A stretch of DNA of 64,000 nucleotides from Paralithodes platypus (taxonomy: Eukaryota; Arthropoda; Malacostraca; Decapoda; Lithodidae), in the NCBI GenBank assembly GCA_032716605.1, contig CM064552.1:5929069-5993068 (forward strand), written 5' to 3'. The position numbers and the translations under genes are program-made. Under the pieces are notes generated by a model that was not told where the DNA came from, did no database searches, and saw nothing but the letters and a program-made list of their open reading frames with translations. Numbering within the stretch: the first letter of the stretch is position 1; every line of letters begins with the position of its first letter. Positions 32,597-43,784 of the stretch are shown here, one piece after another.

Positions 32597-33232
32597 GCCG
32601 GTATCACGAGCGCTTTGTCCCTCAACGTTTAGCGTCAACACTGGTCTGGCAGCTTAATAGGTAAATTCTTTAAATAATTATAATACCTAAATTAATTTAT
32701 CCTCAGCTTACTAGAGTCTATTGTTTTCCATCTGATGGTAAATTGCTATCTCACCATCCTGATTACTCGGCTATCGTATGAATATAAGAAAACTGGAGTC
32801 TGCAGAGAGCCAATTGGCCTATATAAACATAACACCCAACCCATCTCATCCATATACTCACGCGTTTTGAAAGTTTTGGGTATGATTCGACCCCCTCCTC
32901 GCGTATAAGGTGAATCGCGTATTAAAAGCTCGCGTATTGGCAGGTCAGACTGTACCTATTTAATTTTATCTTGAAGCTCTCTATCGTTCTTGAGAGTTTG
33001 TAGCGAAATATGTTGCCAATTATGAAAACTTGGCAATAATGTGACACAGAGACATAGCAGTATCATATTTATTCCGCTAAGAATAGAGAAATCAGCTGTA
33101 AAGGGATTCAATTTTCCATCAGCTGAAAGAAAACAGACTATACTTGATACCAGTGCAAAAGAACCCAGAAAAAGTTGCCAGAAATGTGTTGACCGTGGAA
33201 AATTGACGATAAAACTCTTGCGGGATACCCCC
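32597..33232. mobile_element. Family G repeat, long copy with diverged inverted ends
   Basis: GCCGGTATCACGAGCGCTTT and CAACACTGGTCTGGCAGC at the left correspond to the inverted right end (GGGGTATCCCGCAAGAGTTT, CGGTCAACACATTTCTGGCA). The interior has an unrelated-looking CCTCGCGTATAAGGTGAATC GCGTATT segment near 32895-32940. Confidence 0.5.
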
Positions 33233-33451
33233 TTAGAAATAAAGAAGCAACGGATAACAGTTCTTGATTTGAATACGTAAGCTAAACATTATATTTGATT
33301 ATTAAATAAGCAAACCATATTGCACCACAGCTGTTGCCTATATCCCTCTTCTTCATAATTATTCATAGATAAATACAGTAAAATAACAATGGTGTAAATA
33401 AATACATACAGCACACTAACTTAGCCATCTAAATCATGCTTTTAAATATCC

Positions 33452-33671
33452 TTAACCCGTACAATACCGGTGACGTCCTTTTCATTATATTCTGGAAACT
33501 ATTAGACGATTTTACTCAGATAAGGAAGGACGTCTACCCATTGAATGACTACCGACTATCTCCATTAATCCTTTTAGCTAATACAGTATATATCGTTCGC
33601 AAGTTTCATAAAATCTTCTAAATGTAGCTAAAATCAAATGAAAAAGACGTCGCTGGTACAGAAGGGGTTAA
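33452..33671. mobile_element. Family A MITE, well preserved, TTAA to TTAA
   Basis: TTAACCCGTACAATACCGGT opens the copy and GGTACAGAAGGGGTTAA closes it. The ends TTAACCC/GGGTTAA and their TTAA flanks are those expected of piggyBac-mobilised elements. The arms match over about 90 bases. Confidence 0.8.
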
Positions 33672-34098
33672 CAAACTTAACATAAAAGTAAATGGATACA
33701 TAATAAACTCCAGTACCTAAAATAAAATAAAATATCTGTCAGACATAACAATATATAAATAACTAAAATAAACTGACAGAGTATAACAAGAACGTTATTA
33801 GACAACTTCAAGATTAAACTCCTTCCACCTTTAGGGGGCATTTTTTCTGGACCCCTTTCTCCCTCATGCTTAGCCCCATTAGTTTTGAGATTTTACAACA
33901 TTTGTCCCATTAGTTTGGCTATTTTAAGACCTTTCTCTCCATTTCTTTGTCAATTTTAAAATCTTTCCTGCCATTTATGCGTAAAATTTTTCCTGGCGAT
34001 TGAAAGTGAGCCTGCAAGTAAGAACTGCCAGGGCATTATTCTATCAAAAATTGCTCTCAAAAGGGGGTCTTGGGGTTTTTCTTAAGCTTAATGAAGGT

Positions 34099-35103
34099 AA
34101 ATGAGTTTGGAACAGTGTGCGAAAAACGGAATTTGAAGGTAAATGCGGGGAAGAGCAAGGTTATGGTCTTCGAAAGGGGTGAAGTCACAGAGTGTGAGGT
34201 GAAGTTGAACGGTCAGGCTATGGAGATTGTCAGCTCTTTACTTCCCAAATTTGACTAATTCCTTGAACGTGACGATAGTGCGTTGTTATGTGTGCGATTA
34301 GTTTGCTTGGGAAACAGATTAACTTGCTCATGTAGTAATGTACATCCTATGTGGTGGATTGTGTTCTTTTATTTCATAGATTTCATTTTAGTAAGCGTTG
34401 TTTCCACATAGCGATTTTGATAATTTAATTTGACTTTATATTGTACTTGTCCCAATTTTGGTTTGTTTAGTTTGCAAGTTTTACATTTTAAAGTATCTGG
34501 GCAGTGGGTTGAGTAAAGATGGGACTATGGATGAAGAAGTGCGGGAGAGGGTGCAACAGGGGAAGAGGGTTGTAGAAACGTTGAAAGCAGTAACAAGAAA
34601 TAGAGTGGTCAGTATGGAAGTGAAGAAGTCCTTGCATGACAGTGTGGTAATCCCGACACTAACTTACGGAAGCGAAGCATTGACGTTCGGGAAGAGACTC
34701 GGACCAAGAGTGAGCGCGGTGGAAATGAGTTACTTGAGAAGTGCGTGCGGAGTTACATGGAGGGATAGACAGACGAATGAGGAAGTAAGAAGGAGGTGTG
34801 GTGTGGAGGTAGATGTGCTGGAAAGTGTGAAAAGGAACAACTTGAGATGGTTCGGCCATATGGAACGTATGGTAAGCGAGAGATTGACTAAGAGGGTGTA
34901 CGAGAGCGAGGTGGAAGGACAGAGAGGAAGAGGTGCACCGAGGGAGAGGTGGAAGGATGGAGTGAGGAAGTATATGAATGAAGGCAGTGCTGGTTGGGAG
35001 GAGGGGCGTCGACTGACTGGGGACAGAGGTGCATGGGGACGGTTCGTTCGTGGCCACCCCTTCGGGGATCACGGCGTCAGGCAATAGATAGATAAATAGA
35101 TAG
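34099..35103 (+). pseudogene. 5'-truncated non-LTR retrotransposon (family L), RTE-like ORF C-terminus
   Basis: The first part (34099-34250) encodes FGTVCEKRNLKVNAGKSKVM, from the palm/thumb region of reverse transcriptase (LKVN..KSKVMVF). After the family E insertion the frame resumes with YLGSGLSKDG, KKSLHDSVVIPTLTYGSEA, VEMSYLRSACGVTWRDRQTN, LRWFGHMERM and a basic C-terminus, stopping at 35085-35087. This is the conserved domain downstream of the polymerase in RTE-like elements. A 3' tail GGGGATCACGGCGTCAGGCA and (ATAGATAG)n follow. The 5' endonuclease and most of the polymerase are missing, so it is dead on arrival. Confidence 0.85.
34255..34492 (+). repeat. Family E retroposon inside the LINE
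   Basis: ATTCCTTGAACGTGACGATA at the start and TTTGCAAGTTTTACATTTTA at the end interrupt the LINE reading frame exactly between its thumb-region and LGSxLSKDG segments. Confidence 0.8.
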
Positions 35104-35167
35104 ATGAAGGTCTAGGGAGGAAAAAAAGAAACAAAATATATACAGTATATAAATCTCCCCTCAATTT

Positions 35168-35372
35168 TAACCCTTTCAACCATTAAACAATATCTTTACT
35201 TTATTCATTCTACTAGCAAATGATTTTACTCCATTTAGGAAGGGTTTTTAGGAATCAAAGGGCTAACATTATATTGTTCAGTCCTCTAACTATGTCAGCT
35301 CAATCTTAAGTTGCATAAAATCATTTGGAGTTAGCTAAAAAAAAAAAGGGCAGTCTAATTTAAAAGGTTAAA
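35168..35372. mobile_element. Family A MITE, diverged
   Basis: TTAACCCTTTCAACCATTAA opens the copy and TTTAAAAGGTTAA closes it. The arms pair through AATGATTTTACTCCATTTAG and TTGCATAAAATCATTTGGAG. Confidence 0.6.
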
Positions 35373-35496
35373 AATACAAACTTTGCTGATAATTTCTTCA
35401 TAAGTTAATATCACCTGGAGAGCAAAGTATTTCTCATGATCTTCCTTTTTCAAAGGTAAGGCATTGGAGTTTGATCTTGAAATGTCTATATACGGT

Positions 35497-35710
35497 AACC
35501 CATTAAATATGATAGCGTCATTTAAAATATATACCGGTACAGACTAATATTAGATGATTTTCCTAAGCTAAGGCAGTACCTCTAGATATCAAAGGGCTAA
35601 AACTATAGCATTTCTCCCTCTGATAACCACAGATTTTCCTAAGTTACAAAAAATTATCCAATGATAGCCTGCATAAAACAAAAATAACGCCATTCGTACT
35701 GAAGGGATTA
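35497..35710. mobile_element. Family A MITE, diverged
   Basis: AACCCATTAAATATGATAGC opens the copy and TTCGTACTGAAGGGATTAA closes it. The inner arms are TTAGATGATTTTCCTAAGCT and TTCCTAAGTTACAAAAAATT. Confidence 0.6.
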
Positions 35711-35755
35711 ACCTGTTCCCAGTTTCCAATACTCTGAACACTTTGCCATCTTTAT

Positions 35756-36168
35756 AAGGGCAAGTTTACACATGGTGCTTTAATAGCTGAAGCGCAATAG
35801 CTACTAATTCTTCACTAACGTCATGTACGAGGTCCAACTAACCATGAGTAACTTGCTAAAACTTACTTCTGACATATTCCCAGCTAGTGAAGAATAAGTT
35901 GCTAGCTTGCCTCTACTCGCTGTTAAAGTCTATCCATTATAATTAGGTAAAAAATCTTGACCACTAACCTCTATAACTAAAAATCGACTAGCATAATCCA
36001 GCAAATATTTCTACCATTTGGGAAGAGTCAGCCAGGGAATAAGTGTGGAGATTTACAGCCCATTTGGTCAAGCCGTTTTTGAGTTACAGAGGTTAAAAGT
36101 CACGATTTCTGGCCAACCTAGAATGAACGGACTATAGTAACAGGCTTTGTATGAACCCGCCCTAAGAG
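35756..36168. mobile_element. MITE with GGGCAAGTTTACACA-type ends enclosing a family C copy
   Basis: Left ATAAGGGCAAGTTTACACAT and inverted right CTTAGGGCGGGTTCATACAA pair imperfectly. A family C element (about 35925-36140, GTCAGCCAGGGAATAAGTGT and GTTTTTGAGTTACAGAGGTT) occupies its right half. Confidence 0.5.
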
Positions 36169-36492
36169 CGCGGCTCAACACAAAACCTCCTCCAGGGCCT
36201 AACAACCTTGAACACTATCCACTCCACCCTATACGACAGCCAAGGACGGGATACATGGACAGATATATAACAAGAGACTAACACAGCGGCTACACTTTTA
36301 CTCTCTCGGGGGTAGGGGGAGCTTGGAATGGGGAAAATATATACTTTGGAGAATGACTATGTTTGAAAATGAATGTGATTCCTTGTTCTCTTTGTACAAA
36401 ATGCATCTCTATAACGGATGGAAGGCATCTAGTATCTTACATGATCAATTGAATACAACTAACAGAGGCCTTGGGGATGATTGATTAAAACA
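36169..36492 (-). other. Probable 3' untranslated region of the kelch gene
   Basis: This sequence directly follows the stop codon at 36495-36493 on the minus strand. No repeat was recognised here. A canonical AATAAA signal on the minus strand was not seen, so the 3' end is not defined. Confidence 0.35.
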
Positions 36493-38006
36493 CTAAAAAG
36501 GTAGATCCAGCTTCCACACAGATATGGGTCGTTTAAATGCCGTCATCTGGTCGACTTCCTTCCCCCCGACTATGTACATGGCATTGGGGGTGTGGGAGTT
36601 CGACTTGGGTTCCTCTTTCATGAAAGGGTTGATGCGGGGAGGAGGAGGGGGGTCTCTGCTCCCCTCTGGTGGCCCCTGATTACCCTGATTTGCGGTGCCG
36701 CTGGGATTGGTAGGCTGCCCCGAGAAGAAGGTGACTTTGGCAGACGAGGCCGGTTTGTTTGCTGAGCTTCCATTTGTCCGCGCCGGCTGGTCGTTGGCAT
36801 GATTCTTGCTAAAGCGATCCGACTGGCTGTCAAAGGTCACAAAGTCCTCCAGGGTAGCAATGGTGAGGTCGAGGGGAGTCCGGCGCTCCATCTCCACCCC
36901 TAGTCCAATGCCCGAGTCCGGCGGCGTTCTCAGCATCTCAGCGAACTCCTTGTGTCTCATGCTCTCCAGGTCCAGCGCGCCGGCTCGCCAGTAGTCTTGG
37001 CTCAGCAGGCCACCTGAGCTTCTACCGTGTTCTCTTCCTGGCTCATAACCGACGTAATTAGGATTGGCAAAACCACTAAGTGCGCTGGAATTGTAATTTG
37101 GGGGTCCATACAGATTGGCGTTGCTGCTAAGGTTGCTGTCAGTGGTGCAGGAAAACGACATCAGGTTTTCACTGATACTGGTGTCTGCTGATTGGATGGT
37201 ATCGTCATGGCTGAAGGCTAGACGGCCCTTTATCCCAGCCACAATGTCTGAGGGGTCGTCCTCCAGGCTTGCCTCCACAGTACCCTCGGCCGGTAATACC
37301 GTGATCACTTTTACATGGTTTACTGGCAGGTGTGAGGCTGAGCTACTTTCATCACTCTCACTCTTCAGGTCACCAAAATTGGGTACAGAAACTATATCTC
37401 TCGTCATACCAGATTTAACTCCTTCGTGTTTAACGTCTTTATCCTTACTCATAAAGTGAATACTCTGAGACTTTACAATTTTACTACCTAAGCTATCGCA
37501 AGTGCTGGCAAGCGACTCTTCAACAATGCTCTCAGTGCTGTCATTACTGAGCATACTGTAACTATAGTACCGACCTAAGTGAGAGAGGTTTAACTGTGAA
37601 AACTTAGAGATGGATAGTTTGAGTTGCGTGGTGGGAGCATTGGAACAATTCTTCTGAATGAGGTTCCGGAGTCTGGTGGGGTCCAGATCCATGTCATCAT
37701 CCTCGGTGCATTCCTGACACTCACACGGCCGAGTATCCCCACCACCACCACCACCACCGTCTCCCCCGGAATTGTTTGATCCATCCGGGTGAATCCGTCT
37801 AGTGCGGTAAGAGTCGTGGCTGTGTGAGCTGCTGTATCCGCTGCTGCTGCGACTACTGCTGCTGGCCGCTGATGAACCCACGTGGGAGGAGGCGGTGTGG
37901 AAGCGTGGGCCCTTGATGTGGTGTGAGGGGGCCACAAAAGCACAGAACTGGGACCGTGGCTGGGGTCTGATTCCTGATGACATGAGGCGCTCCCACGCAC
38001 CAGTAG
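36493..38006 (-). CDS. Kelch-repeat protein, last coding exon
   Basis: The exon starts at 38006 after a T-rich tract and CCCCAG, and ends with TAA at 36495-36493. It adds 503 residues. The first nucleotides complete a codon split with the previous exon, giving HFATGAWERLMSSGIRPQPR across the junction, a normal kelch blade (W...L...G..P.PR). After one more strand (SQFCAFVAPSH) comes about 430 residues of Ser/Gly/Asn-rich, probably disordered sequence, with acidic (EDDDMDLDP) and poly-Gly (SGGDGGGGGGGD) tracts. The final residues, AMYIVGGKEVDQMTAFKRPI followed by SVWKLDLPF, resemble a last kelch strand that could close the propeller. The paralogue group is not certain: an F-box/kelch or KLHDC-type protein is possible, but the N-terminal domain is outside what is seen. 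Kelch propellers usually bind proteins. Confidence 0.88.
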
Positions 38007-38605
38007 CTGGGGAAGAAAAAAAAAGTCATAATATTTGCAAGATTTGTTTTCATGTACAGTAAGTCTGAATAGTAATAAATCTATCAACTAATAAATACTG
38101 CGAAGGATAAAGTAATAAAATATTTTCAATGAAGCTTAGAAATACAGTAGATATAAAGCTTTCATGTTATCAAAAGCAATCAATGCCAATAATACAGTAC
38201 TGTATATGGTAGGCTACCGGTATATAGCTTATATACTGTATTAGATATATTACTGGAGTGATTTTATGATACTGAAAGCAATCAGAAAATATTTTAACTT
38301 TTACTGTGCTATTATCAGATAAACATTATTACAAGGTTAAAAATCTTTGAATTCTCACAAGCATATTAACGATATTGACACTACAGTATCTCTGAAATAT
38401 GAAAATTAATTATGATGTTCGTAACTGATACCGAGTTTGCATGATTCTCTTATAGACTGTAGCATCATTAATTGCCTGAAAAACTTAACATACCTTAACT
38501 TTGAATGTAAATACCCATACATATGTTGTTCTTCTCCCTCATCTATGCTTATCTCATAGCCTAAGCATTTTCTACAGTATAATTTTTAACATCGTTCTTA
38601 ACGCC

Positions 38606-38712
38606 AATAACCCCCAAATGAAATTAATGAAAGCATGTGATTCTCCCAGGATTCGAATCTAGGATATATCGTAGAGAACTTACACGCTCTAACCATTACA
38701 CCATCAAGACAG
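38606..38712 (-). repeat. tRNA-derived SINE (family Q)
   Basis: The minus strand shows GATGGTGTAATGGTTAGAGC as a head and TAGATTCGAATCCTGGGAGA as a box-B region. The CATGCTTTCATTAATTTCAT tail follows. Confidence 0.6.
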
Positions 38713-38917
38713 TAAGAATCTATCCGGCGAAGTGGTTTACTATCTTGTTTATGTTATCTTCTCTATCTATTGCCAGATGCCTTACTCTTCATGAGGGTGG
38801 CCATACTCAAACCACCCCCAAGCAAACATGTCCCCAGTGAGGACAACCCGTGCCAGTTTATTCAAGGACTTACAGGATTAACCACTCCACCAAATCTGAG
38901 GCCTTCAATGAATCTTT

Positions 38918-40137
38918 TTAAGGGGAGATGGGTTGTGAAGGAAAGTAGAGAAGAGCAGATGAGGAATTTTGAAGGAATCTGAGTGTAAAATGGAGGGAGT
39001 GTAAGAAACTGTTCTGGAAAGAGGTCAAGAAAGTTAGGGAAGGTAGTAAAGGTGTGAAAGATGGAGGGAGTACTTCAATGAATTGCTGAATGTAAGGAAT
39101 GAAACACCAGCAAACATAGTTGGATGGGGTATGGGAGGGAGAAGAAGAGAAGTAGTGGAGGAGGAGGTGGGGATCAGGAGGTTAGAAGTGTGTGAAACCA
39201 TGAAAAGAGTGAAGATGGGGAAAGCATCAGGAATATATGGAGTGTGTGGGAAAATGCTGAGGTATGGTGGTGAGATAGTGATCGAATGGGTATGGAAAAT
39301 GTGTAAACTAGCATGGGAGAAGGGGAGTGCACCTGATGAATGGAAGACCGGCATAATAGTCCCCTTGTACTGTATAAGGGTAAAGGAGAAAGAGGAGTGT
39401 GTGGTAACCACCGGGGAATATGTCTTCTAAGCGTAGTAAGGAAGGTGTACAGTAGGGTAGTGGTTGAGAGAGTGAGAGCGAGAACGGAAAAATGGATAGG
39501 TGACGAGCAGGGCGGGTTTAGGAAGGGAAGAGGATGTGTAGATCAGATTTTTTGCCCTGAAATGTATTGTGGAGAAATATCTGGAGAAGCAACAAAAGCT
39601 GTATGTTGCCTTTATGGACTTGGAGAAGGCCTATGACAGAGTGGATAGAGAAAATATTTGGAAAGTACTGAGAATATACAGAGTAGATGGCAAGTTGCTG
39701 AAAGCAGTGAAGAGCATGTATGAGGGTGCAAAGGTGTCAGTACGTGTGGAGAATGAGCAGAGCGAGTTCTTTGATCTGAAGGTTGGGTTGAAACAGGGGT
39801 CTGCTGTGATGTCCTGTGGTTGTTAAATGTATATATGGATGGAGTCATGAAAGAAATACAAGGAAGAGCAGTGGATGTTGGTGTACCGCTGATAAGGGAG
39901 GGAAACGAGTGGAAGCTACCTGGGGGTAAGGGGGCCTCCATCTTATGGTGGAGTTTGATGGAGGTCTAGGGAGGAAACTAGAAAAATAATGAATAATAAT
40001 GTAAAACTTGCAAAATAAACAAACCAAAACTGTGACGACACAATGTAACGGCAAAAGAACTTATCAAAATCGCTATGTGGAAATAAATAAAAAAAAAAAA
40101 AAAAAAAAATCTACCAAAAAATTACCCATATCCCCTT
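38918..40137 (+). mobile_element. Remnant of a family D MITE enclosing a LINE fragment and a family E copy
   Basis: TTAAGGGGAGATGGGTTGT (38924 on) looks like a D left terminus. Sequence from GTTTGATGGAGGTCTAGGGA (39954) to ATTACCCATATCCCCTTAA (40137) is a D right half, interrupted at about 39986-40107 by an inverted family E. The LINE lies between. Most of the D left half is missing. Confidence 0.5.
38940..39950 (+). pseudogene. Non-LTR retrotransposon fragment with reverse transcriptase motifs
   Basis: In two frames the sequence reads YFNELLNVRNET, MKRVKMGKASGIYGVCGKML, WEKGSAPDEWKTGIIVPLY, then after a frameshift GNHRGICLLSVVRKVYSRVV and EQGGFRKGRGCVDQIF, then KLYVAFMDLEKAYDRVDREN and QSEFFDLKVGLKQGSA. 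These are the ordered RT blocks of LINE ORF2 (GKA.G, NYRGI.LL, QGGFR.GR, DLEKAYD, G..QG). The FxDD catalytic block is not preserved. At least two frameshifts make it a pseudogene. It may be another part of the same family L as the copy at 34099. Confidence 0.8.
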
Positions 40138-40203
40138 AATCCTATCTTTTTAACAGTGGTGGACCAGGTGGGTGGGTGATTAGGCCATCCACCAACCTGC
40201 TTC

Positions 40204-40557
40204 ACAGGGGAGATGGGTCGTTTTTCTGGGCCCCCTTCTTCCTCATTTTTAGCCCCATTAGTTTTCAGATTTTAAGATGTTTGGCCCATTAGTTTGGCGA
40301 TTTCAAGACCTTTCACCCCATTTCTTTGTCAATATTTAGACTTTTTGTCATTCAAATGTCAATTTTTTCCTTGCGAGCGATAGCAAGCCTGAAATTTAAG
40401 AGGGGACAGGAAGGCCGGGAATTTTTCTATCGAAAATGTTTATCTTGAAGGAGGATTTTTTTTTTTTGGGGGGGTGGGGGTTGGAGGTCTAGGGAGGAAA
40501 CTATAAAAATAATCAAAAGATACATGAATGAGCAAATAAATACTTCAATCCCCCGTT
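40204..40557. mobile_element. Family D MITE, complete-looking
   Basis: AGGGGAGATGGGTCG at the left and AATCCCCCGTTAAG at the right are inverted. The interior has AGACTTTTTGTCATTCAAAT, GCGAGCGATAGCAAGCCTGA and GGAGGTCTAGGGAGGAAACT. Confidence 0.7.
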
Positions 40558-41138
40558 AAGTGAGCAGTAAGTTATTATTATTAAAAACTATTTGTCATCA
40601 GCCTACTGAGCAGAAGCCCTCATAAGGCTGGAAAGTGAGCAGTAAGGATTTGTATAAGGTTTACTCCCGTAGACCGCAGATGGGTTGCTGACCAAAGCTG
40701 ATGAGTCTCATCCTCCCAGATTTGTATAAGGTTGTCTAGCCTAGATAGGTTGCCAACCAAGATTGACGAGTCCCAGTGACCCAGTATGTCATCCCTTCTG
40801 GAATACTCTCTAGTCATTTTACTTACATTGTGACCTATTATCATATACTGTATATTGTATTTTATAGTTCTTAATATATTGTGAACTTTCCCTTACAGTA
40901 TTCTCTCGGAGAGCAGGAAGATGTTTATTCAGATTGTTACTCATTTCATAATTATGTACTTGGTGGGGGATTTCCTCTAGATGCCCTACACACAATAACT
41001 TTGGATTCAAAGTTCATCCAAGAAAGCCATACCAATATATCTTGGATTATTATTTATTGAAGAATCAAAACCAATTTTGAAGCTGATGTTAACCCAAAAC
41101 ATTCTAACTAATATATTCAGATATAAAGTATATATAAT
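40558..41138. other. Intronic spacer
   Basis: Contains a diverged two-copy repeat (GCTGGAAAGTGAGCAGTAAG / AAGTGAGCAGTAAG and TTTGTATAAGGTT twice near 40650 and 40720). No gene recognised. Confidence 0.4.
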
Positions 41139-41610
41139 GGAATCTATCTATTGCCAGACGCCATAATCCCTGAAGGGGTGGTCACAAATTAATCGGCCTC
41201 AAGCACCTTTGTCCCCTGTCAGCCGACTCCCCTCCTCCCAACCAACACAGCTTTCTCTCATACACTGTACCTCTCAATTTCATTCTTCCGCCTCACTCTC
41301 GGTCTGCTTGTCCCTCCACCTCACTCACGTACACCCTCTTAGTCATTCTCTCACTTCCCATACGTTCCACATGGCTGAACCATCTCAAGATGTTCCTTTT
41401 CACACTTTCCAGCACATCCACACCACACCACACCACTCTCTTACTTCCTCATTCGTTTGTCTATCTCTCTATGTAACTCCACATGCACTTCTCAAGTAAC
41501 TCATTTCCACCCCTCTCACTCTTGATTTGTGCCTCTCCAACAATGTCCATGGTTCACTCCCGTACGTCAATGTCGGGATTACCACACTATCATGCAATGA
41601 CCTTTTTATT
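41139..41610 (-). pseudogene. LINE family L 3' fragment, minus orientation
   Basis: The minus strand reads KRSLHDSVVIPTLTYGSEPW and VEMSYLRSACGVT, then decays. It ends in the shared 3' tail (CCCTTCAGGGATTATGGCGT CTGGCAATAGATAGAT). Confidence 0.75.
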
Positions 41611-41724
41611 GGAATGGAATTAAAGTAGAAAATGCAAGAAGTAAGTTTATGGAATGATTGAGAGATAGAAAAAATACACAAACTTTGAATTAGATGGACA
41701 ACCAAGTGGGTAACATGATTCTAA

Positions 41725-42142
41725 AGCCCCGTTTACATGGTACATCAGTGATAGTGTCCCTGTGACACTGCATCCGTGCTGCCTGGGGGTTAAAGTGCAG
41801 GGGCATCCGAACAATTTTGGGCATTTGTCATGTGTGGCACTTGATCCCTCACTACTCACTCTCAGTAACCGTCTGACTGTCAAAGTTATAGATCTCATTT
41901 TCTCATTTCCAGTGGCGCTGAGAGGATATACAGTATTCACATTAATAGAACTTAATAAGGAGAATCTGTGGCAAGTATTTTTTGCCATCTTTTGAATGTC
42001 ACGACTGCCCCAGCTACCCCACCGTCCCCACGATTACCGTGAGGCCATGTAAAACTGTAAATGAATAACCGGTGTGGCACGCGTCCTTTGTCCCTCGTGC
42101 CTTGCCACCCTGCGACAAATGTTGCACAGTGTAAACGGGGCT
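41725..42142. mobile_element. MITE with AGCCCCGTTTACA termini
   Basis: AGCCCCGTTTACATGGTACA at the left and ACAGTGTAAACGGGGCT at the right are inverted over about 13 bases. Inside, GTGACACTGCATCCGTGC pairs loosely with GTGCCTTGCCACCCTGCGAC. Short ends of this form occur in hAT and P-type elements; the superfamily was not assigned. Confidence 0.6.
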
Positions 42143-42646
42143 CAACCCTTTCCCTGTGTGAGACGTTTCGGAACGCATAGGCAATTTACAGCATCCAGGC
42201 TTTAAAAGCCAGTAAAAGACGTAGAAATCGAGTGTCAGTGGGCGGGACAGCGAGGGGCCCACCTCCGACTGTCAGCACGGCCAGCCGCGCACTGAGGGAA
42301 ACTGTGGTCTCGGACCGCGGTCTCAGCAGTGTTGCCAAGCCACTACATTGCTAATAATTAGCGAGTTTTCCCGAATGTCTATGGCAGCGCTGCGGGTGAA
42401 CCCCGCGAGTTAGGAAGCTCGTTCTAGTGTCATTTTGAAGCTATTTTCGTCTAGTTTTTGGCAGAATACATTTCATTTCATGCAGATACTTGATTAATCA
42501 TTTAGGAGTGCCTGAATATGCCCTAAATAGTGCAAATATACCCGCAGCATAAGTGTTAATGAGTAGAGGATTAGGATATACAGTACAGTACTGTACATTA
42601 TACAGATGACGAGTGGCTAAGTACTGTATCAGGATTAATCAGGTAT
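42143..42646. other. GC-richer unidentified block
   Basis: The segment 42150-42480 differs in composition from the AT-rich intron around it, with GCGGGTGAACCCCGCGAGTT and GTGTTGCCAAGCCAC. It has no convincing reading frame and may be an unidentified repeat. Confidence 0.35.
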
Positions 42647-42655
42647 ATAATTAAT

Positions 42656-42879
42656 ATATGACTAAGAAGGTGTACAAGAGTGAGGTGGAAGGACAGAGAG
42701 GGAGAGGTAGACCGAGGGAGAGGTGGAAGGATGGAGTGAGGAAGTATATGGATGAAGGCGGTGCTGGTTGGGAGGAGGGGCGTCGACTGACTGGGGAAAG
42801 ATGTGCATGGGGGCAGTTCGTTCGTGGCCACCCCTTCGGGGATCACGGCGTCAGGCAATAGATAGATAGATACCGGTAG
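42656..42879 (+). mobile_element. 5'-truncated LINE family L copy with 9-bp target duplication
   Basis: Encodes the extreme C-terminus (TKKVYKSEVEGQRGRGRPRE), then the 3' tail GATCACGGCGTCAGGCAATA and (GATA)n. ATAATTAAT flanks it at 42647-42655 and 42880-42888. It resembles the 34099-35103 copy closely (TKRVYESEVEGQRGRGAPRE). Confidence 0.85.
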
Positions 42880-42909
42880 ATAATTAATTGTACTACTAAA
42901 TACTAGAAC

Positions 42910-43048
42910 ATTTGAGTCTTGATAGCGTAATGCATAAATGTGCAGAATTTCGGTGTGAGTATCCTAGGTTGGAGTCCTTGGAGTGCCACATGTATTCGTT
43001 GATTTCATTGAGTTTAGAAGTAAAGTTGGTTGGTGAAAAAATATAAAT
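42910..43048 (+). repeat. tRNA-derived SINE (family Q)
   Basis: GTCTTGATAGCGTAATGCAT and GGTTGGAGTCCTTGGAGTGC form the tRNA-like head. TTCGTTGATTTCATTGAGTT and AAAGTTGGTTGGTG are the family tail. Confidence 0.65.
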
Positions 43049-43184
43049 ACTGTACATATTTTGTCTGACAATAATTAAATATAACAAAGAGGAAGACATA
43101 TACTGTATATTTTTTTAATATTCACATTACCATTAGTCCACTGAGGGCCGTAGATTCACAGGACATTGTTATTCATTGCCTTAC

Positions 43185-43331
43185 CAAAGTGGAATCGCCA
43201 GAGGTCGTTGAGCACCTCGCCTTGCCGCTCCCCACCGAAGACGATCATGGAGGAGTGGAGTTTGGCGGCGACATGAGAGTGTAGGCACCCGGGGCTAGGT
43301 CGGGCTCTGATCTGCATCCATGTTCGGCCCA
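43185..43331 (-). CDS. Kelch-repeat protein, internal exon
   Basis: The 147-bp exon lies between CTCCACAG (acceptor) and TTTG|GTAAGG (donor), phase 1 on both sides. It encodes GRTWMQIRARPSPGCLHSHV, SSMIVFGGERQG and EVLNDLWRFHF, one full kelch blade with the di-glycine (FGG), the six-residue-spaced Tyr/Trp positions and the final LWRF. The codon split upstream reads across from the 55.7-kb exon as FWRYDTVGRTW. The codon split downstream reads HFATGAWERL. Confidence 0.92.
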
Positions 43332-43522
43332 CTGTGGAGAAAACAATACATTAGATGGACTGATAAAGAGAGCAAAAGAAGCAAACAGATTTCACAAGCC
43401 CTTCTGAAAAGGTAGGTAAGGGTTGTGTTACAGGGCATATTGTATTTTTTTGTAAATTTTTACACTACTAGTAAGCTTGCTGTTATATTTGCGTCTAATT
43501 TGACTTCTTTTTTCTTATCAAG

Positions 43523-43784
43523 TTATCCCACGGCCATTAGTTATTTGACCCTTGCTGGCAATATATATGATGATGACAATAAGTTGTGAGGGGTGAGCCC
43601 CCTCAACCTATCATTGTATCTCATGGCTGTTGGGTAATTTTTTCTGTAGAATTGTGTTACTAGCTGCCATGAGATTAAAAAATAATTAAATAATCAGTTT
43701 CCCTATTACCCCCTCCCCCCTGATTTTTTGTCATCATAATGCATATTGCCAGCAAGCGGCAAATAAAAGTTGCCCGTGGGATAA
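43523..43784. mobile_element. Palindromic MITE with about 60-bp inverted termini
   Basis: TTATCCCACGGCCATTAGTT at the left and inverted TTATCCCACGGGCAACTTTT at the right extend through ATTTGACCCTTGCTGGCAAT / ATTTGCCGCTTGCTGGCAAT to ATGATGACA. The interior pairs GAGATACAATG-like sequence. One copy seen. Confidence 0.8.

Larger units (their letters stand above)
33830..35165. mobile_element. Family D MITE split by a LINE, which is split by a family E retroposon
   Basis: The left D half runs from about 33830 (GGGGGCATTTTTTCTGGACC) to AAGCTTAATGAAGGT. The right half resumes ATGAAGGTCTAGGGAGGA at 35104. The duplicated ATGAAGGT (34091-34098 and 35104-35111) is the target duplication of the LINE. 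Confidence 0.85.
38007..43184 (-). other. Kelch gene intron (phase 1)
   Basis: Bounded by TTTG|GTAAGG at 43185/43184 and CCCCAG| at 38007. It contains LINE, SINE and MITE insertions described separately. Confidence 0.8.

Noticed and set aside
36618..38087. Other open frames overlapping the last kelch exon on both strands
   Set aside because: They are shadows of the real exon, which has matching splice phase and kelch motifs.
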